A stretch of DNA of 64,000 bases from Modestobacter marinus (GCF_011758655.1 NZ_JAAMPA010000001.1:620001-684000), one strand, 5' to 3'; counted from the stretch's first letter, positions 41,738 through 50,156 are shown. Translations and numbers: made by a program. The notes: generated by a model from the letters alone, not told the origin.

Positions 41738-42058
41738 TCAGCCCGCGACGCCGCCCGGGTCACGGGTCCGGGCCGCCAGCCGGAGCGCCAGCGCCTGCAC
41801 CGCCCCGGTCAGCACCACGACCGCCGCCACGGTGGCCCAGTACACCCACCTCGACTGCCCGTACCCGATCAGCTGGGCGCCGGAGAACAGCGCCACCGCG
41901 ATGGCGAGGCTGGACCAGCGGCGGTACGGGTCCGGCAGGGCGGCCGAGGCCTCACCCAGCCGCAGCGGCCGCGCCGCCGAGCTCGTCGCGCGCTGCCCCT
42001 GGCGCACCGCGACGGCGATGCCGACGAGGACGAGCACGCACCCCAGGACGACGGCCAT
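41738..42058 (-). CDS. Hypothetical small membrane protein
   Basis: 106 residues with three hydrophobic helices at about 2-18, 52-68 and 75-95 (VVLGCVLVLVGIAVAV, LAIAVALFSGAQLI, WATVAAVVVLTGAVQALAL). ATG at 42058 is the first start before helix 1. It is 46 bases downstream of the HAD gene on the same strand. No family recognised. Confidence 0.65.
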   Translation of the reverse strand: MAVVLGCVLVLVGIAVAVRQGQRATSSAARPLRLGEASAALPDPYRRWSSLAIAVALFSGAQLIGYGQSRWVYWATVAAVVVLTGAVQALALRLAARTRDPGGVAG

Positions 42059-42104
42059 GCGCGGACGGTAGTCCCGCCGACCGGGCGCCGGTACCCGTTC
42101 CGGC

Positions 42105-42911
42105 TCAGACCGTGCCGAGCGCCGCCCGGACGTCGGCCGGCGTCGCGACCACCGCCGCGGCGCCGGCCGCGGCGAGCTCACCGGGCGGCGCCGGACCCCA
42201 GCCCGCGCCGATGCAGGGCAGACCGTGCGCCCGGGCACCCAGCACGTCGTGCGAGCGGTCGCCGACCAGCACCGGCCGTTCGCCGTCCGGGTGCGCGGCC
42301 AGCGCCGCGGCCACCACCTGCTCCTTGTGCCGCACCACGCCGTCCAGCGTCGCGCCGTGCACGGTCGCGAACTCGGGGAGCAGGCCGACGTGGGCCAGGA
42401 TGCGCAGCGCGAAGGGCTCGGGTTTGCTGGTCGCGACCGCCAGCGTGGCGCCATCGGCCCGAAGCGCGGCCAGCAGCTCCGGGATGCCGGGGTAGACCGG
42501 CGCCTCGAGCATCGCGGCGGGGGTGCCGGGGCGCGGCGGCGCATCCGACACGGCGGCGGGGGTGCCGGGGTCCGGCGGCGCATCCGACACGGCGGCGGGG
42601 GTGCCGGGGATCGGCGGCGCATTCGACACGGCCCCGCCCGTGTAGTGGGCGCGGTAGGCGGCCACCGCGAGGTCGACGTCGTCCCCACGCAGGCCGAAGG
42701 CGGCGGCGAAGCCCTCCCACAGCGGCGGGCCGACCATCGACCGCAACTGGTCCTCGGTCGGCTCGGGCAGGCCCAGCGTCGCCACGGCCACCCGGATGGA
42801 CGCCCAGATGCTCGGGGTCGAGTCGACCAGCGTGCCGTCCAGGTCGAAGAGCACCAGCCGTCGGCCGGTCCCTCCCGGTCCGACCACCGTGCTGGGCGCA
42901 GCAGACCTCAC
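42105..42911 (-). CDS. HAD-superfamily phosphatase with repeat insert
   Basis: 268 residues of the phosphoglycolate phosphatase/beta-phosphoglucomutase type. Motif I is LVLFDLDGTLVDST at 19-32, motif II AVATSKP, motif III HKEQVVAAAL and motif IV VLVGDRSHDVLGA. Between the helical cap and motif II (residues about 95-133) lies an insert of three 13-residue units, each like PGTPAAVSDAPP, absent from normal relatives. GTG at 42911 overlaps the cobK stop, so it is translated with cobK; a role in the cobalamin pathway is not known. Confidence 0.85.
   Translation of the reverse strand: MRSAAPSTVVGPGGTGRRLVLFDLDGTLVDSTPSIWASIRVAVATLGLPEPTEDQLRSMVGPPLWEGFAAAFGLRGDDVDLAVAAYRAHYTGGAVSNAPPIPGTPAAVSDAPPDPGTPAAVSDAPPRPGTPAAMLEAPVYPGIPELLAALRADGATLAVATSKPEPFALRILAHVGLLPEFATVHGATLDGVVRHKEQVVAAALAAHPDGERPVLVGDRSHDVLGARAHGLPCIGAGWGPAPPGELAAAGAAAVVATPADVRAALGTV
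42513..42629 (-). repeat. 39-bp in-frame tandem repeat in HAD gene
   Basis: Three copies at 42513-42551, 42552-42590 and 42591-42629, beginning GGCGGCGGGGGTGCCGGGG on the plus strand and differing at two to four bases. Each encodes 13 residues, so the frame is kept. Copy number may vary between strains. Confidence 0.9.
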
Positions 42912-43672
42912 GTGCTCTCCTCCGGAGAGACCGGTGGGTCGAGCCGCTCGTCCAGCCAGGCCAGCGCCTCCTCGACCGTCGCCACGGTCGGCACCCCCGC
43001 CGGCAGAGCAGGCCGGCGCACCAGCACCACCGGCACGCCCAGCTCGCGGGCGGCGGTGAGCTTGGCCTCGGTCAGGTGCCCGCCGGAGTCCTTGGTGACG
43101 ACGACGTCGACCTCGTGCTCGCGCAGCAGGGCGAGCTCGTCGGCGACGCTGAACGGGCCGCGGTCCAGCAGCAGGGTCGCCCCGGCCGGCAGCGGCTCGT
43201 CCGGCGGGTCGACCGAGCGGACCAGCACCCGGCCCGGCAGCGCGGCGAACGCGCCGACGCCCTGCCGGCCGGTGGTCAGGAAGACGCTGCGGGAGCCGGC
43301 CACCGCCTCGGCCGCGGCGGCCAGCGAGTCGACATGTCGCCAGGAGTCGCCGGGCTGCGGAGTCCAGCCGGGACGCTGCAACCGCAGCAGCGGGGTGCCG
43401 TGCGCGGCCGCGGCGGCCGCGGCCGATGCGGTGATCTGCGCGGCGAAGGGGTGGGTGGCGTCGACCACCGCCCGCGGCCGGTGCTCGGCGAGCCAGGCGG
43501 CCAGCCCGTCGACGCCGCCGAACCCACCGATCCGCACCTCCCCCTCGGGCAGCTCCGGGTCGGCCACCCGCCCGGCCAGCGAGGACAGGACGTCGACGTC
43601 CCGGTCGACCAGCGCGGCCGCCAGCCGCCGCGCCTCCCCCGTCCCGCCGAGCACCAGCACCTGACCGGTCAC
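42908..43672 (-). CDS. cobK: Precorrin-6A reductase CobK
   Basis: NADPH-dependent reduction of precorrin-6A to precorrin-6B. 254 residues, family length. VLVLGGTGEARRLAAAL at the start, DATHPFAAQITASA near 68-81, and VVVTKDSGG at about 190-198 are the conserved blocks. The start GTG/ATG at 43672 fits the first strand. The stop overlaps the HAD gene. The 101-base gap to the divergent cbiD holds a large inverted repeat. Confidence 0.93.
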   Translation of the reverse strand: MTGQVLVLGGTGEARRLAAALVDRDVDVLSSLAGRVADPELPEGEVRIGGFGGVDGLAAWLAEHRPRAVVDATHPFAAQITASAAAAAAAHGTPLLRLQRPGWTPQPGDSWRHVDSLAAAAEAVAGSRSVFLTTGRQGVGAFAALPGRVLVRSVDPPDEPLPAGATLLLDRGPFSVADELALLREHEVDVVVTKDSGGHLTEAKLTAARELGVPVVLVRRPALPAGVPTVATVEEALAWLDERLDPPVSPEEST

Positions 43673-43685
43673 CGTGCCTCCTCGC

Positions 43686-43743
43686 CGAGATGCGTCCGGC
43701 TGCGGTGACCACCCGGCCGGACACCGCAGCGGGGCGCATCTCG
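43686..43743. promoter_or_regulatory. Inverted repeat in the cobK-cbiD promoter gap
   Basis: Arms of 22 bases, 43686-43707 (CGAGATGCGTCCGGCTGCGG...) and 43722-43743, match at 20 of 22 positions around a 14-base loop. It lies 14 bases upstream of cobK and 31 upstream of cbiD. It may be a bidirectional operator or the base of a leader-RNA hairpin. It lacks the B12-box elements. Confidence 0.7.
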
Positions 43744-43773
43744 ACGGGTGGCGCCACCAGGGAGGATGGTGCC

Positions 43774-44856
43774 GTGAGCAGGGACGGCAGCGCGGGGCTG
43801 CGGCACGGCTGGACGACGGGCGCCTGCGCGACCGCGGCCACCACCGCGGCCTACACCGCGCTGCTCACCGGCGAGTTCCCCGACCCGGTGTCGATCGACC
43901 TGCCCAACGACAAGCACCCCGCCTTCGCCCTCGCCACGGAGCACCTGGCCGGCGGCGCGGCGAGCGCGAGCATCGTCAAGGACGCCGGCGACGACCCCGA
44001 CGTCACCCACGGCGCGCTGGTCTCCGCCCGCGTCACCCACGGCGAGCCGGGCAGCGGCGTGCTGTTCCGGGCCGGTGAGGGCGTGGGCACGGTGACCAAG
44101 CCCGGGCTGCCGCTGGCCGTGGGCGAGCCGGCGATCAACCCGATGCCGCGCCAGTTCATCCGCGAGCACGTGGCCGCGGTGGCGCAGCGCCACGGCGGCA
44201 GCGGCGACGTCGTCGTCGAGGTGTCCGTGGAGAACGGCGCCGAGCTGGCGCGGAAGACCTGGAACCCGCGGCTGGGCATCCTCGGCGGCCTGTCCATCCT
44301 CGGGACGACGGGGGTCGTCGTCCCGTACTCGTGCTCGTCGTGGATCGACTCGATCCGCCGCGGCATCGACGTGGCCCGCGCCGCCGGGCGGGAGCACGTC
44401 GCCGGGTGCACCGGCTCGACCAGCGAGCGGGTGGCGCAGGAGCTGCACGGGCTGCCCGAGGACGCGCTGCTGGACATGGGCGACTTCGCCGGCGCGGTGC
44501 TCAAGTACCTGCGCCGCCACCCGGTGCCGCGGCTGACCGTGGCCGGCGGCATCGGCAAGCTGGCCAAGCTCGCCGAGGGCCACCTGGACCTGCACTCGGC
44601 CCGCTCGCAGGTCTCCTTCACCGCGCTGGCCGACCTGGTCGCCGAGGCCGGCGGCGGCCCGGAGCTGGTCGAGGGCGTGCGGACGGCGAACACCGCCCTC
44701 GACGCGCTGCACCAGTGCCAGGCCGCCGGGCTGCCACTGGGCGACCTGGTCGCCGCCGGCGCCCGCCGGACGGCGGAGGGCGTGCTCCGCGAGGCACCGG
44801 TCGAGGTGGACGTCGTGGTCATCGACCGCGCCGGCACCATCGTCGGCCGCGCCTAG
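43774..44856 (+). CDS. cbiD: Cobalt-precorrin-5B C1-methyltransferase CbiD
   Basis: SAM-dependent C1 methylation of the corrin ring, a function done by CobF in the classic aerobic route. 360 residues. Blocks: GLRHGWTTGACATAATTAAY at residues 8-27, SIVKDAGDDPDVTHG, ILGTTGVVVPYSCSSW and RLTVAGGIGKLAKLA. GTG at 43774 is chosen because the upstream in-frame sequence lies in the inverted repeat. No CobF gene was seen in the window, so CbiD probably provides this step beside the oxygen-dependent CobG. Confidence 0.92.
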   Translation: MSRDGSAGLRHGWTTGACATAATTAAYTALLTGEFPDPVSIDLPNDKHPAFALATEHLAGGAASASIVKDAGDDPDVTHGALVSARVTHGEPGSGVLFRAGEGVGTVTKPGLPLAVGEPAINPMPRQFIREHVAAVAQRHGGSGDVVVEVSVENGAELARKTWNPRLGILGGLSILGTTGVVVPYSCSSWIDSIRRGIDVARAAGREHVAGCTGSTSERVAQELHGLPEDALLDMGDFAGAVLKYLRRHPVPRLTVAGGIGKLAKLAEGHLDLHSARSQVSFTALADLVAEAGGGPELVEGVRTANTALDALHQCQAAGLPLGDLVAAGARRTAEGVLREAPVEVDVVVIDRAGTIVGRA

Positions 44857-44858
44857 GC

Positions 44859-44908
44859 CCCGCTGCAGGGGCCCGCCGCGAGCTCGCGAGCGGTGGGGGG
44901 CAGCGGGG
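44859..44908. terminator. Stem-loop between cbiD and cobM
   Basis: CCCCGCTG near 44859 pairs with CAGCGGGG near 44908, enclosing GCGAGCTCGCGAGCG at the tip. It lies between two convergent genes and looks like a bidirectional terminator. A sequence with the same tip and outer GGGGTCC is found at 58730-58810. Confidence 0.6.
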
Positions 44909-44912
44909 TCCT

Positions 44913-45656
44913 TCACCAGCGCGGGCGGGTGGTGGAGTAGAGGTGGCTGTCCAGGAACTGCTCGGCGGCCAGCACCCGGCCGACGACCACCACCGCCGTC
45001 CGCCGTACCCCGGCGTCGCGCACCTGGGCGGCGATGTCGGCGAGCGTGCCGCGGAGCACCAGCTCGTCGTCCCGGCTGGCCTTGGCGACCACCGCCACCG
45101 GGCAGTCCCCGCCGTAGTGCGCGGCGAGCTCGGGGGCCAGGTCGTCCATCCGCTGCACGGCCAGGTGCAGCACCAGGGTGGCGCCGGTCGCCGCGTAGGC
45201 GGCGAGGGCCTCCCCCGGCGGCATCGGTGTCGACCGCGCCGACGTCCGGGTCAGGACGACGGTCTGCGCCACCCCCGGCACGGTCAGCTCCCGCTTCAGC
45301 GACGCGGCCGCCGCAGCGAACGCCGGCACCCCGGGGACCACGTCGTAGGGCACCCCGGCCGCGTCCAGCCGGCGCATCTGCTCGGCCATCGCGCTGTAGA
45401 CCGACGGATCGCCGGAGTGCAGCCGGGCGACGTCCAGGCCCGCCTCGTGCGCGGCCACCAGCTCCGCGGTGATCTGGTCCAGGTCGAGGTCGGCGGTGTC
45501 GACCAGCCGGGCCCCGGCCGGGGCGGTGTCCAACAGCTCGCGCGGCACGAGGGCACCGGCGTACAGGCACACCGGGGACGACGCGATCAGCCGGGCGGCG
45601 CGCACGGTGACCAGGTCGGCAGCCCCCGGACCCGCGCCGATGAAGTGGACGGTCAT
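44913..45656 (-). CDS. cobM: Precorrin-4 C11-methyltransferase CobM
   Basis: SAM-dependent C11 methylation. 247 residues. FIGAGPGAADLVTVRAARLI begins the tetrapyrrole methylase fold; ARLHSGDPSVYSAMAEQM is the second conserved loop and VVAKASRDDELVLRGTLADI the third. ATG at 45656 overlaps the cobL stop (ATGA). Third gene in the order def, cobL, cobM. Confidence 0.94.
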   Translation of the reverse strand: MTVHFIGAGPGAADLVTVRAARLIASSPVCLYAGALVPRELLDTAPAGARLVDTADLDLDQITAELVAAHEAGLDVARLHSGDPSVYSAMAEQMRRLDAAGVPYDVVPGVPAFAAAAASLKRELTVPGVAQTVVLTRTSARSTPMPPGEALAAYAATGATLVLHLAVQRMDDLAPELAAHYGGDCPVAVVAKASRDDELVLRGTLADIAAQVRDAGVRRTAVVVVGRVLAAEQFLDSHLYSTTRPRW

Positions 45657-46894
45657 CGGGTCACGCTCCAGATCGTCACGGGCATGGCGGGCTTCCAGCC
45701 GGTGAAGCCACCGACCGGCTGGGCCTGGGCGACCGAGAGCCGGGTCAGCGAGCCCCCGCAGCGGCCGTGCCACTCGGCGAGCACCGCCTCGCTCTCCACC
45801 GTCACCGCGTTGACCACCAGCCGGCCGCCCGGGGCGAGCAGCTCCCACACGGTGTCCAGCAGCAGCGGGGTGGTCGCGCCGCCCCCGACGAAGACGGCGT
45901 CCGGCTGCGGCAGCCCGAGCAGCGCACCGGGCGCCTCCCCCTCGACCACCTGCAGGTCGGGGACCCCGAGGCGGTGGGCGTTCCGGCCGATCCGCTTGGC
46001 GCGCACCGGGTCGGACTCCACGGCGACGGCCCGGCACGAGGGGTGCACCCGCATCCACTCGATGCCGATCGAGCCGGCGCCCGCGCCGACGTCCCAGAGC
46101 AGCCGGCCGGGCAGCGGGGCGAGCCGGGAGAGCGTCACCGCCCGGACGTCCCGCTTCGTCAGCTGCCCGTCGGAGGAGTAGGCGTCGTCCGGCAGACCCG
46201 GCACGGTCGGCAGCGGCACGGTGCCCGGGTCGGCGACCACCTCGACGGCGGTGAGCACCAGCGGGTCGGTCTCCGGGTGCGGCCACCCGGCGGCGGTGCC
46301 GGCGAACCGGCGCTCGGTGGGGCCGCCGAGCTGGGCCAGGGCGATGAGCCGGCTGGCGCCGTACCCGGCCCCGGCGAGCAGGGCGGCGACCTCCGCCGGC
46401 GTCCCGGTGTCCGAGCCCAGCACCAGCAGCCGCCGGCCGGGGGTGGCGTGCGGGAGGACCAGTGACACCGGCCGGCCGACCACGGAGACCACCGTCGTCC
46501 CCTCCACCGCCCAGCCCAGCCGGGCGCAGGCCAGGGTCACCGACGACGGGTGCGGCACCACGTCGACCGCATCGGCGCCGAACAGCCGCACCAGCGAGGT
46601 GCCGACGCCGGAGAGCATCGGGTCACCGCTGGCGAGCACGACGACGCGCTGCCCGGGATGGGCCTCGGGCAGCTGCGCCAGGGCGGGGGCCATCGGCGAG
46701 GGCCAGGGGACCCGCTCGGCGACCACGTCCGCGGGCACCAGCGCCAGCTGCCGGGCGCTCCCCCGGAGCACCTCCGCGGCCGAGATCGCCCGCCGGGCGA
46801 TCGGGGAGAGCCCGTCCCAGCCGTCGGCGCCCACGCCGACGACGGTGACGGAGAAGCCGTCCGCGGGGCGCGGCCGCGGTCCGGGCGTGGTCAC
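45653..46894 (-). CDS. cobL: Precorrin-6Y C5,15-methyltransferase (decarboxylating) CobL
   Basis: Bifunctional enzyme, 413 residues: the N-terminal half (CbiE-like, VTVVGVGADGWDGLSP, VVVLASGDPMLSGVG) methylates C5; the C-terminal half (CbiT-like, LLWDVGAGAGSIGIEWMR, DAVFVGGGATTPLLL) methylates C15 with loss of the acetate carboxyl. The fold junction is near residue 235 (SSDGQLTKRDVRAVTLSRL). GTG at 46894 overlaps the def stop; its stop overlaps cobM. Confidence 0.95.
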   Translation of the reverse strand: MTTPGPRPRPADGFSVTVVGVGADGWDGLSPIARRAISAAEVLRGSARQLALVPADVVAERVPWPSPMAPALAQLPEAHPGQRVVVLASGDPMLSGVGTSLVRLFGADAVDVVPHPSSVTLACARLGWAVEGTTVVSVVGRPVSLVLPHATPGRRLLVLGSDTGTPAEVAALLAGAGYGASRLIALAQLGGPTERRFAGTAAGWPHPETDPLVLTAVEVVADPGTVPLPTVPGLPDDAYSSDGQLTKRDVRAVTLSRLAPLPGRLLWDVGAGAGSIGIEWMRVHPSCRAVAVESDPVRAKRIGRNAHRLGVPDLQVVEGEAPGALLGLPQPDAVFVGGGATTPLLLDTVWELLAPGGRLVVNAVTVESEAVLAEWHGRCGGSLTRLSVAQAQPVGGFTGWKPAMPVTIWSVTR

Positions 46895-47448
46895 GCGGGC
46901 AGGTCGCCCTCGGGCCCGGCGGCCTCCGCGAGCAGCCGCTCCCGCAGCTCCGCCGGCAGCCGGTCGACGTAGACCGTGCCGTCGAGGTGGTCGACCTCGT
47001 GCTGGAGGCAGCGCGCGGCCATGCCGGTCGCCTCGATGGCGGTGGGCTCCCCCTGCAGGTCGACCCCGTCGACCCGGGCGCGGAAGGCGCGCTCCAGCTC
47101 GGCGTAGGGGCCGGGCACCGACAGGCAGCCCTCCTCGGTGACCTCGACCGCCGGCTCGTCCCCGACCGGCTCGAGCACGGTGAGCACCGGGTTGACCACG
47201 TAGCCGACGACGTCCTCGCCGTCGGCGTCCGGGCAGTCGATGACGAACACCCGCGCGTCGACACCGATCTGGTTGGCGGCCAGGCCGACCCCGTCGGCGG
47301 CGGACATGCTGGCGAACATGTCCAGGAGCAGGTGTCGCAGCTCCCGGTCGAACTCGGTCACCGGGGCACAGGGCCGGTGCAGCACCGGGTTGCTGCCGTA
47401 GGTGACGATCGGCCGGGCGACGCCGTCGTAACGGCCGGGCAGGCGCAT
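46891..47448 (-). CDS. def: Peptide deformylase
   Basis: Metalloenzyme that removes the formyl group from nascent N-terminal methionine. 185 residues with motif 1 GVGLAANQIG, motif 2 EGCLSVP and motif 3 QHEVDHLDG, which contain the metal ligands Cys, His, His and the catalytic Glu. ATG at 47448 is the first ATG before the conserved N-terminal helix. Unusually, its stop overlaps cobL, making it the promoter-proximal gene of a def-cobL-cobM unit. Another deformylase copy may exist elsewhere in the genome. Confidence 0.92.
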   Translation of the reverse strand: MRLPGRYDGVARPIVTYGSNPVLHRPCAPVTEFDRELRHLLLDMFASMSAADGVGLAANQIGVDARVFVIDCPDADGEDVVGYVVNPVLTVLEPVGDEPAVEVTEEGCLSVPGPYAELERAFRARVDGVDLQGEPTAIEATGMAARCLQHEVDHLDGTVYVDRLPAELRERLLAEAAGPEGDLPA

Positions 47449-47493
47449 GACCGTCGATCCTAGGGAGTGCCCCTGCTGCCTACAGTGACCGCG

Positions 47494-48447
47494 ATGCGCA
47501 CCCGGCCCGCTCCGACCGCCGCCGGGCTCGTCCTCGGCACCCTCGCCGACCTGGTGCTGGCCGATCCGCGCCGCGGGCACCCGGTCGCCGGCTTCGGCCG
47601 GGCGGCCGCTGCCCTGGAGCGCCGGGTCTGGCGGGACTCGCGGGCCGCCGGGGCCGGGTACGCCGCGGTCTGCGTCGGGACGGCGACCGCGCTGGGCGCC
47701 GTGCTGCACCGGGCGACCGCCGACCGGCCCGCCGCGCGGACCGTGGTGACCGCCGCGGCCACCTGGGCCGTGCTGGGCGGCACTTCGCTGAGCCGCGCGG
47801 CGGACACCATGGCCGGGCACCTGGCCGCCGGGGACCTGCCGGCCGCCCGGGCACACCTGCCCACCCTGGCCGGCCGCGATCCCCGCGGGCTCGGGGAACC
47901 GGAGCTGGTGCGGGCCACCGTGGAGTCGGTCGCGGAGAACACCTCCGACGCCGCCGTCGCCCCGCTGTTCTGGGGTGCGGTCGCCGGGCTGCCCGGGCTG
48001 CTCGGCTACCGCGCGGCCAACACCCTGGACGCGATGGTCGGCTACCGGTCGCCGCGGTACGCCCGCTTCGGCTGGGCCGCGGCCCGCCTCGACGACGTCC
48101 TCAACTGGGCACCGGCCCGGCTGACCGCCCTGCTGACCGTCGCCGTCGCGCCGCTGGCCGGCGGGTCGCCGGCCGGGGCCTGGCGGGCCTGGCAGCGGGA
48201 CGGCGCCGCCCACCCGAGCCCGAACGCCGGCCGGTGCGAGGCCGCGCTGGCCGGGGCGCTCGAGCTGCGGCTGGGTGGCCGCAACGTGTACGGCAGCCGG
48301 GTGGAGGAGCGGCCGACGCTGGGCGACGGTCAGCCCCCCACGCGCGGGGACATCCGCCGCGCCGCCCGGCTCTCCCGGGCGGTGTGGACGGCGGCCGCCA
48401 CCCTGGCGGGGCTGAGCCGGCTGCGCCGCCGGGGCGCCTCCGCCTGA
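47494..48447 (+). CDS. cobD: Adenosylcobinamide-phosphate synthase CobD/CbiB
   Basis: Membrane enzyme attaching aminopropanol (or its phosphate) to adenosylcobyric acid. 317 residues, about four to five hydrophobic helices. Blocks: LVLADPRRGHPVAGFGR at the N-terminus, ATVESVAENTSDAAVAPLFW near 145-165 and RAANTLDAMVGYRSPRYARFGW. ATG at 47494 is preferred; GTG at 47467 would add nine residues. Divergent from def with a 45-base gap. The 3-prime end is overlapped on the other strand by a small gene. Confidence 0.93.
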   Translation: MRTRPAPTAAGLVLGTLADLVLADPRRGHPVAGFGRAAAALERRVWRDSRAAGAGYAAVCVGTATALGAVLHRATADRPAARTVVTAAATWAVLGGTSLSRAADTMAGHLAAGDLPAARAHLPTLAGRDPRGLGEPELVRATVESVAENTSDAAVAPLFWGAVAGLPGLLGYRAANTLDAMVGYRSPRYARFGWAAARLDDVLNWAPARLTALLTVAVAPLAGGSPAGAWRAWQRDGAAHPSPNAGRCEAALAGALELRLGGRNVYGSRVEERPTLGDGQPPTRGDIRRAARLSRAVWTAAATLAGLSRLRRRGASA

Positions 48448-48644
48448 CGGGTCGGCCGGCGGCGCGGTGCCCGCCGCGGGGCCGGCGGTGGGAAGAAGCC
48501 GGCCGGGTCGACCTGCTCGTGGCTGGCCGGCGGGACGGCGGGGCCGAGACCTCCGTGCCGGGTGACCCGGAGCGTGTGACCGGCCAGGGCGCCGAGCGCC
48601 AGGAGCAGGCCGATCAGGACGACGAGACCAGTTGTCGGGTACAT
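48330..48644 (-). CDS. Small hypothetical membrane protein, overlaps cobD
   Basis: 104 residues beginning MYPTTGLVVLIGLLLALGAL, one N-terminal hydrophobic helix, followed by a Pro/Arg-rich tail (FFPPPAPRRAPRRRP). ATG at 48644 lies in the gap before the MocR gene and is the only protein-like frame there. The last 118 bases overlap the cobD 3-prime end in antisense, which lowers confidence; the helix part is outside the overlap. Confidence 0.4.
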   Translation of the reverse strand: MYPTTGLVVLIGLLLALGALAGHTLRVTRHGGLGPAVPPASHEQVDPAGFFPPPAPRRAPRRRPTRQAEAPRRRSRLSPARVAAAVHTARESRAARRMSPRVGG

Positions 48645-48704
48645 GGACCGAGACTGGCACCGGGGAACCCGCCCAGAACCGGGCCAATGCGGCACAGTGG
48701 CCTC

Positions 48705-50156
48705 ATGCCAGTCGACGCACAACAGGCCACTTCGGCGCAGGAGGTCGCCGCGCTCGTCGGGCCGGTGACGGCCCTGCCGGGTCCGCGGTACGCCGGCCTG
48801 GCCCGGCGGGTCCGCGAGCTCGTGCTGGCCGGCCGGCTGCCGGCCGGCACCCGGCTGCCCGCCGAGCGCGACCTCGCCGCGGCGCTCGCCACGAGCCGGG
48901 TCACCGTCGCCTCGGCCTACCGGGTGCTGCGGGAGGACGGCTGGGCGCACACCCGGCAGGGGTCGGGCACGGTGGTCGAGGTGCCCGGCGGCACTTCGAC
49001 CACGGCCGGCTGGCTGCCCCGCGACGTCCCCGGCCTGATCGACCTGGCGCACGCCGCGCCCTCCGCGGCACCCCAGCTGGAGCCGGCCTACCAGGAGGCG
49101 GTGCGCCGGCTGCCGGCCTACACCTCCGGCCACGGGTACGCCCCCGGCGGCCTGCCGGAGCTGCGTGCCGCGATCGCCGAGCGGTTCAGCGCGCGCGGTC
49201 TGCCGACCGACCCCGACCAGGTCGTGGTCACCTCCGGCGTCGGCGACGCCTCGGCGGTGGTCGCCGAGGCGCTGCTCGAGCCGGGTGACCGGGTGCTGAT
49301 CGAGCACCCCAGTTACCCCGGGGCCCTGCGCCTGGTGGAGAGCGTGGGAGCCCGGCTGGTGCCGGTCCCGGTCGACGAGCGCCGTCCCGACGACCTCGTC
49401 GAGGCCGCGCACCTCGCGGCCCGGCAGAGCGCTCCCCGGATGGCCGTGCTGATCCCCGACTTCACCAACCCGACCGGCGCCCGGCTGTCGGCCGCCGGTC
49501 GCCGCCGGCTGGCCGCGACCCTCTGGCAGCAGGGCGTGCTGACGCTGGTGGACGAGTCGTGCACCGAGCTGCACCTGGACGACGGCCCGCTGCCGCCCTA
49601 CGCCGCCGGGCTCCCGGACACCGCGACGGTGACCGTGGGCGGGCTGGCCAAGCCGGTCTGGGGCGGGCTGCGGATCGGCTGGTTGCGCGCCGACGCCGCC
49701 CTCGCGGCCCGGCTGAGCGCGGTGCTGGGACGGCGCCAGCTCTCCGTGGGCCTGCTGGACCAGCTGGCGGCGACGACCCTCGTGCAGGACCTCGACGCCG
49801 TGCTGACCTGGCGCCGCGACCAGCTCCGCACCCAGCGGGACGCCCTGCTGGCCGCACTGGCCGCCCGGCTGCCCCAGTGGCGGGTGCACCCGCCGTCGGG
49901 CGGCCTCTCCCTGTGGTGCACCCTGCCGCCGGGGCTGAGCTCGGCCGCCCTCGCCGCCGGCGCGGCATCGCGGGGCGTCCTGCTGGCCGAGGGCCGGGTC
50001 TTCGGCACCGGGCACGCCTTCGACGACCACCTGCGACTGCCGTTCACCCGGCCGGCCGAGGAGCTGCGGACGGCGGTCGACGTGCTCGCGTCGCTCGCCG
50101 AGAGCCTCGGCGGGGTGGGACGGCGACCGACGGCACCGGCCGCCACCGTCATCTGA
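48705..50156 (+). CDS. MocR/PdxR-type GntR-aminotransferase regulator
   Basis: 483 residues: a GntR winged helix at about 25-90 (LPAERDLAAALATSRVTVAS, GWAHTRQGSGTVV) joined to a fold-type I aminotransferase domain from 115. The PLP lysine is Lys316 in GGLAKPVWGG, and IPDFTNPTGARLS is the second conserved block. MocR proteins sense PLP or amino compounds; the target is often a neighbouring gene, here possibly the small membrane gene on the other strand or itself. ATG at 48705 is used; ATG at 48687 is equally close to the motif AACCGGGCCAATG, which may be an operator half-site. Confidence 0.85.
   Translation: MPVDAQQATSAQEVAALVGPVTALPGPRYAGLARRVRELVLAGRLPAGTRLPAERDLAAALATSRVTVASAYRVLREDGWAHTRQGSGTVVEVPGGTSTTAGWLPRDVPGLIDLAHAAPSAAPQLEPAYQEAVRRLPAYTSGHGYAPGGLPELRAAIAERFSARGLPTDPDQVVVTSGVGDASAVVAEALLEPGDRVLIEHPSYPGALRLVESVGARLVPVPVDERRPDDLVEAAHLAARQSAPRMAVLIPDFTNPTGARLSAAGRRRLAATLWQQGVLTLVDESCTELHLDDGPLPPYAAGLPDTATVTVGGLAKPVWGGLRIGWLRADAALAARLSAVLGRRQLSVGLLDQLAATTLVQDLDAVLTWRRDQLRTQRDALLAALAARLPQWRVHPPSGGLSLWCTLPPGLSSAALAAGAASRGVLLAEGRVFGTGHAFDDHLRLPFTRPAEELRTAVDVLASLAESLGGVGRRPTAPAATVI

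Noticed and set aside
43774-44856. CobF (precorrin-6A synthase)
   Set aside because: The sequence has the CbiD pattern GWTTGACATAA and not the tetrapyrrole methylase fold of CobF.
48330-50030. Long minus-strand frame under the MocR gene
   Set aside because: The MocR protein on the plus strand has clear domains; only the part after the ATG at 48644 looks like a protein and is listed with low confidence.
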